This document shows positions 60,168 to 64,000 of a stretch of DNA of 64,000 nt, one piece after another. Under the pieces are notes generated by a model. It was not told where the DNA came from, made no database searches, and saw only the letters and a list, made by a program, of their open reading frames with translations. Source of the DNA: Streptomyces thermodiastaticus (GTDB lineage: Bacteria; Actinomycetota; Actinomycetes; Streptomycetales; Streptomycetaceae); assembly GCF_014656135.1 (NCBI RefSeq), contig NZ_BNBV01000003.1, forward strand, positions 248,001 through 312,000, in the 5' to 3' direction. Position 1 is the stretch's first letter. The number at the start of each line of letters is the position of its first letter. The position numbers were made by a program, and so were the translations under genes.

Positions 60168-61876
60168 TCGGCCTCCTCGGGGCGGGTGTCCTGCCAGCGG
60201 TAGCCGCGCGGGGTCACCATGCGGCCCGCGATCTTGCGGGTCGCGGTGTTGCCCACCGTCACGACCGTCATCATGTCGACCGTCGCCGGGTCCAGCTCCG
60301 CCAGCGTCGTGATCCGGCTGGACTCGCCGGGACGGGAGGCGTTGCGCACCACACCGACCGGGGTGGCCGGCGCCCGGTGCCCGGCGAGGATCGCCAGCGC
60401 CTTGGGCAGCTGCCAGTCCCGGCCCCGCGACCGCGGGTTGTAGAACGTGACCACGAGGTCCGCCTCGGCCGCCGCCCGCACCCGGCGTTCGATGACCTCC
60501 CACGGCGTGTGCAGGTCGGACAGGCTGATCGACACATGGTCGTGGCCCAGCGGCGCCCCGAGGATCGCCCCGGCCGCGAGCGCCGCCGTCACCCCGGGCA
60601 CCCCGACCACGTCGATGTCGTCGCCGGCCTCGGCGAGTGCGGGGGAGGCCATCGCGTACACGCCGGCGTCGCCGCTGCCGATCAGCGCGACCGCGTGCCC
60701 GCGCCGGGCCTCGGCCACCGCGGTGCGGGCCCGTTCCTCCTCCGCGCCGAGCCCGGACTCCAGCACCCGGGTGCCCGGCCGCAGCAGGTCGCGGATCTGG
60801 TCGACGTACTGGTCCAGGCCCACCAGGACCGAGGCACGCCGCAGTTCGGCCTTGGCGCGCGGGGTCAGCAGGTCCCGGGCGCCCGGCCCCAGCCCGATCA
60901 CCGCGAGCCGCCCCCGCGAGGGCCGGCGCACCACCGCGCAGGTCGCCATCGCCGGACAGCCGTCGGCCCGTCGTGACTTCCGCTTCGGCACGAGGAGTTC
61001 GCCCCCGCCGGCCAGCGCGGCGGCCTCCGCGACCGACGGGGTGCCGACGGCGTCCAGCGGCGCCCGCGACGGATGAGGCACCGGCACCGCGGCCAGCTGC
61101 TGCGCGGGGTACGTCAGCAGCGGCACCCCCAGCTGCTCGGCCGCCGCGACCACGCCGGGCTCGTCCGCCTTGGCGTCCACCGTGGCCAGCGCGGCCACGG
61201 ACCGCACGGACAGGCCCGCCTCCCGCAGCGCCTCCTCCACCAGGCCCCGCACCTCCTCGGCGGGCACGCCCCGGGAGGCGCCGACCCCGGCCACCAGGGT
61301 CGGCGGACGCAGCACCACCTCGCCTTCGCCGGGCGCCACCGACCGGTCCGTCACCCGCACCGTGTACGCCGCCGCCGTCCCGGGTTCCGCGACAGGCAGC
61401 GGCGGCAGCGGCCAGACCACCTCGGCCGCCAGCGCCACCGGCTCCCCGTCCAGCAGGGCCCGGGACACCCCGGCCACGTCGCCCTCCACCGGCAGCCCCA
61501 GCGTGTCCAGGCCGGCCATCCCCACGGCGTCCGTCGCCGTGGTCACCACCGGCTGGGCGCCCAGCAGCTCACCGACCTCGCGGGCGAGTGCGTTGGCACC
61601 GCCGGCGTGCCCGCCGGTCAGCGCCACCGCGAACCGGCCGGCCTCGTCGACGCACACCACGCCCGGGTCGGCCCGCTTGTCGCCGAGCAGCGGCGCGAGC
61701 AGCCGGACGGCCGCCCCGGTCGCCAGGAAGCACACCAGCTGCGTGCACTCGGCGAACGCGGCACGCACCGCCTCTCCCACGGGCCCGTCGTACACCCGGG
61801 TGCGGTCCGGCCACGCGGCCGCCACCCGGTCCCGCGCAGCCGCGCCCGCCGCGGTCGCGGAAATCAGGCCGATCAC
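60164..61876 (-). CDS. cobJ: CbiG-CobJ fusion: cobalt-precorrin-5A hydrolase / precorrin-3B C17-methyltransferase
   Basis: 570 aa. N-terminal half is CbiG-like (IGLISATAAGAAARDRVA, ALTGGHAGGANALAREVGEL, then VAGVGASRGVPAEEVRGLVE); from about residue 335 is CobJ/CbiH (LAVIGLGPGARDLLTPRA, GSGDAGVYAMASPALAEAGD, SISLSDLHTPWEVIERRVRA, TFYNPRSRGRDWQLPKALAI). The SAM methyltransferase glycine motif GLGPGA is intact. Such fusions occur in actinobacteria. The GTG follows AAGGAG. Confidence 0.92.
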   Translation of the reverse strand: MIGLISATAAGAAARDRVAAAWPDRTRVYDGPVGEAVRAAFAECTQLVCFLATGAAVRLLAPLLGDKRADPGVVCVDEAGRFAVALTGGHAGGANALAREVGELLGAQPVVTTATDAVGMAGLDTLGLPVEGDVAGVSRALLDGEPVALAAEVVWPLPPLPVAEPGTAAAYTVRVTDRSVAPGEGEVVLRPPTLVAGVGASRGVPAEEVRGLVEEALREAGLSVRSVAALATVDAKADEPGVVAAAEQLGVPLLTYPAQQLAAVPVPHPSRAPLDAVGTPSVAEAAALAGGGELLVPKRKSRRADGCPAMATCAVVRRPSRGRLAVIGLGPGARDLLTPRAKAELRRASVLVGLDQYVDQIRDLLRPGTRVLESGLGAEEERARTAVAEARRGHAVALIGSGDAGVYAMASPALAEAGDDIDVVGVPGVTAALAAGAILGAPLGHDHVSISLSDLHTPWEVIERRVRAAAEADLVVTFYNPRSRGRDWQLPKALAILAGHRAPATPVGVVRNASRPGESSRITTLAELDPATVDMMTVVTVGNTATRKIAGRMVTPRGYRWQDTRPEEAE

Positions 61877-63129
61877 TGAACTACTCCTTCGCTGGACGCC
61901 GCGGGACGCTCGCCCCACAGCAGGAACACGGGATTGGCCGCCGCCAGCCGGGTCACGTCCCCCGGCAGCGGCGCGAGCCGGGAGGAGTGCAGCAGCACCC
62001 CGTCGCAGACGAACCCGGCCTCGGTGAGCGCGGCCCGGGCCACCGGCACCCGGTCCAGGGCGGCCAGCGCGACCACCACGGTGCGCCGGGCGCGCCGCGC
62101 GCACGCGGCGACCACGGTGGGCAGCTCCCGCCCCCCGCCGCCGACGAACACCGCGTCCGGGTCGTCCCGCAGACCGGCCAGCGCCTCGGGCGCCCGGCCG
62201 TGCACCACCGCCACGTCCACGCCGTGCGCGGCCGCGTTGGCCCGTACCCGGGCGACGCCGTCCGCGTCCTTCTCCACGGCGACCACGGCCGCACCCAGCC
62301 GCGCGCACTCCACGGCCACCGACCCCGACCCGGCGCCCACGTCCCAGACCAGGTCGCCCAGGCGCGGGCCGAGCCGGGCCAGCGCCAGCGCCCGCACCTC
62401 GAACTTGGTGATCATCGAGTCGCGGTGCGCGAAGGCTTCCTCCGGCAGCGCCCAGCCCGCCGGAGGCGGCGCCGCACCGGCCACCGTCCGCGCGCCGCTG
62501 AGGGCGCGCGCCGGGTCCAGGCACAGCACCACGTTCACCGCGCCGCCCCAGTCACGAGCGGCGGCCTCGGCGGGCGTGACCCGCTCGACACGCTCCCCGC
62601 CCGGCTCGCCCAGAGCGGACGCCACCACCAGGATCCGCTCCCCGCACACCGGATCGGCCAGGGCGGCACCCAGCTCGGCGGGACCGGCCCCCGGCCCGGT
62701 CAGCACGGCCGCCTTCGGCCGGGCCCGGCACACGTTGACCGCCCACCGCAGGTCGCGCCCGTGCGCGCTGACCACCACCGCGTCGTCCCACGGCAGCGCG
62801 ATCCGGGCGAACGCCGCGGCCACCGAGGACACCCCCGGCCGCACATCCAGCCGCTTTGGCCCGAACCGCTCGGCCAGCGCCCGCACGATCCCGAAGAACC
62901 CCGGATCCCCCGAGGCCAGCACCACCACCCGCCGCCGCGCGGCAAGGTGCTCCGCGACGACGTCGAGGGCCGGCGCCAGCGGACCGAGCACCACCCGCTC
63001 GGCCGCCTCGGGCAGCGGCGCGGCGTCCAGATGACGCCGGGCGCCCACGACCAGCCCGGCACCGGACAGCACCCCGGTGTCGTACGCGCCGCCGGTCCCG
63101 GTGCCGACGACGGTGATCAGCGCGGTCAC
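61873..63129 (-). CDS. cobL: Precorrin-6Y C5,15-methyltransferase (decarboxylating)
   Basis: 418-aa two-domain enzyme. N-terminal CbiE methyltransferase (TVVGTGTGGAYDTG, VVVLASGDPGFFGIVRALAE) and C-terminal CbiT (VWDVGAGSGSVAVECARLGA, AVFVGGGGRELP). It methylates C-5 and C-15 and removes the acetate carboxyl at C-12. Four-bp overlaps on both sides. Confidence 0.93.
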   Translation of the reverse strand: MTALITVVGTGTGGAYDTGVLSGAGLVVGARRHLDAAPLPEAAERVVLGPLAPALDVVAEHLAARRRVVVLASGDPGFFGIVRALAERFGPKRLDVRPGVSSVAAAFARIALPWDDAVVVSAHGRDLRWAVNVCRARPKAAVLTGPGAGPAELGAALADPVCGERILVVASALGEPGGERVERVTPAEAAARDWGGAVNVVLCLDPARALSGARTVAGAAPPPAGWALPEEAFAHRDSMITKFEVRALALARLGPRLGDLVWDVGAGSGSVAVECARLGAAVVAVEKDADGVARVRANAAAHGVDVAVVHGRAPEALAGLRDDPDAVFVGGGGRELPTVVAACARRARRTVVVALAALDRVPVARAALTEAGFVCDGVLLHSSRLAPLPGDVTRLAAANPVFLLWGERPAASSEGVVQ

Positions 63130-63944
63130 GGCCGCGCACCCCGGGAGCGCAGGGCCTTGCGGGCCTCGGGGTCGGCCTTGCGGTAGCCGTGGAAGTGACC
63201 CGGGTGGTACAGGTGCGAGCGCGTGCCGTGCGCGTCGAGCGCCGGACCGACCAGGAACAGGGTGTGCTTCCAGAGCTTGTGCTCCTTGACGGTCTGCTCC
63301 AGCGTGCCGATCGTGCACCTGACGATCAGCTCCTCCGGCCAGGTCGCCTGGTAGGCCACCACGACCGGGGTGTCCTCGCCGTAGCCGCCCTCCAGCAGCT
63401 CGCGCACCAGCTGGCCGCTGCGCGCCGCCGACAGGAAGACCGCCATCGTGGTGCCGTGCCGGGCGAACGCGCGGACCTCCTCGCCGGGCGGCATCGGCGT
63501 CTTGCCGCCGCCCAGCCGGGTCAGGATCACCGACTGCGCCACCTCGGGAATCGTCAGCTCGCGCCGCGCCAGCGCGGCCACCGCCGAGAACGACGACACC
63601 CCCGGCACCACCTCGGTGGCGATCCCGATGCGGGCGCACTGGTCCAGCTGCTCCTGGGTGCCGCCCCACAGGGCCGGGTCACCGGAGTGGATACGGGCCA
63701 CCTTCAGGCCCTCGGCGTGCGCCCGCTCGTACACGGCGACGACGTCCTCCAGGGACATGGCCGCCGAGTCCAGGATCTCCGCGTCCTCACGGGCGTGCGT
63801 GAGCACCTCGGCCTGGACCAGGCTCGCCGCCCAGATCACCACGTCGGCCTCGGTGATCGCGCGGGCGGCGCGGAACGTCAGCAGGTCGGCGGCGCCGGGC
63901 CCGGCACCGACGAAGGTCACCTTGCCGGCGGGGGCAGCGGGCAT
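63126..63944 (-). CDS. cobM: Precorrin-4 C11-methyltransferase
   Basis: 272-aa SAM-dependent enzyme with KVTFVGAGPGAADLLTFRAA at the N-terminus, ARIHSGDPALWGGTQEQL, and VVPGVSSFSAVAALARRELT. It methylates C-11 of the corrin ring. First of the six co-directional cob genes visible; its upstream region leaves the window after 56 bp, so earlier cob genes or a cobalamin riboswitch cannot be assessed. Confidence 0.95.
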   Translation of the reverse strand: MPAAPAGKVTFVGAGPGAADLLTFRAARAITEADVVIWAASLVQAEVLTHAREDAEILDSAAMSLEDVVAVYERAHAEGLKVARIHSGDPALWGGTQEQLDQCARIGIATEVVPGVSSFSAVAALARRELTIPEVAQSVILTRLGGGKTPMPPGEEVRAFARHGTTMAVFLSAARSGQLVRELLEGGYGEDTPVVVAYQATWPEELIVRCTIGTLEQTVKEHKLWKHTLFLVGPALDAHGTRSHLYHPGHFHGYRKADPEARKALRSRGARP

Positions 63945-64000
63945 GGGTCGGATCCTCTCAGCAGAATGTCGGTGAATGTCATGGTCTGGGATGGCCGGGC

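Noticed and set aside
1..64000. tRNA, rRNA, transposase or integrase genes
   Set aside because: None recognised by eye; no tRNA-like ends at the island borders. A tRNA scan would settle it.

Overview
The window is very GC-rich, uses GTG starts freely, overlaps genes by 4 bp, and carries LAXTG-sortase, ectoine, TerD and DUF6507/DUF6177 family genes. It is almost certainly chromosomal DNA of a Streptomyces. From memory, the gene order (suf, dapD, polyol transporter, pectinases, ectABCD, SCO1860-like protein, cobalamin genes) resembles the core chromosome of S. coelicolor around SCO1850-SCO1920; this was not checked by search.

Layout. 1-4.3 kb: end of the suf Fe-S assembly operon (sufS, sufU, sufT-like), an SMR efflux pump with its TetR regulator, dapD, and a decayed dapA-like gene. 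4.4-6.4 kb: a coupled four-gene operon (small protein, Cys-rich protein, holin-like membrane protein, DUF3618 protein with 11-residue repeats). 6.5-12.4 kb: secreted ExeM/NucH-type nuclease, a HEAT-like hypothetical protein, a secreted PhoX phosphatase behind a PHO box, and a truncated TetR. 12.4-18.7 kb: a double-domain TerD protein, then a DeoR-controlled polyol import and oxidation operon (binding protein, two permeases, Zn dehydrogenase; no ATPase). 19.2-23.2 kb: a pentapeptide-repeat gene and a low-GC polymorphic-toxin remnant (DUF6507, toxin N-terminal stub, Imm49 immunity gene, DUF6177). The remnant lies between two direct copies of the 3' end of udh.

23.2-44.8 kb is a pectin and uronate utilisation region. 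Secreted pectinesterase, PL1 pectate lyase, rhamnogalacturonan acetylesterase and a GH43 enzyme attack the polymer, and an ABC importer takes up the products. Uronate dehydrogenase (udh), KdgD and 2-oxoglutarate-semialdehyde dehydrogenase then form the oxidative route to 2-oxoglutarate. An IlvD/Edd sugar-acid dehydratase paired with a second KdgD-like enzyme sits under a GntR gene. Matching inverted repeats (TTC-N8-GRA core) upstream of udh, kdgD and the iclR/aldehyde dehydrogenase pair suggest one IclR-controlled regulon.

45-53.2 kb: a FrnE-type DsbA protein, an XRE/TPR regulator divergent from two small CxxC proteins, an MFS transporter, a CGNR regulator and ectABCD. 53.7-64 kb: a class V aminotransferase, an amidohydrolase, a LAXTG-anchored secreted protein, and a cobalamin operon (cobM, cobL, cbiG-cobJ fusion, cobH, cbiX, cobC) read leftwards from the right edge. 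Several short gene remnants (dapA, tetR, udh, MFS, pbpA, class V aminotransferase, VOC) mark deletion scars between otherwise intact blocks. I saw no rRNA, tRNA, CRISPR array, transposase or integrase.
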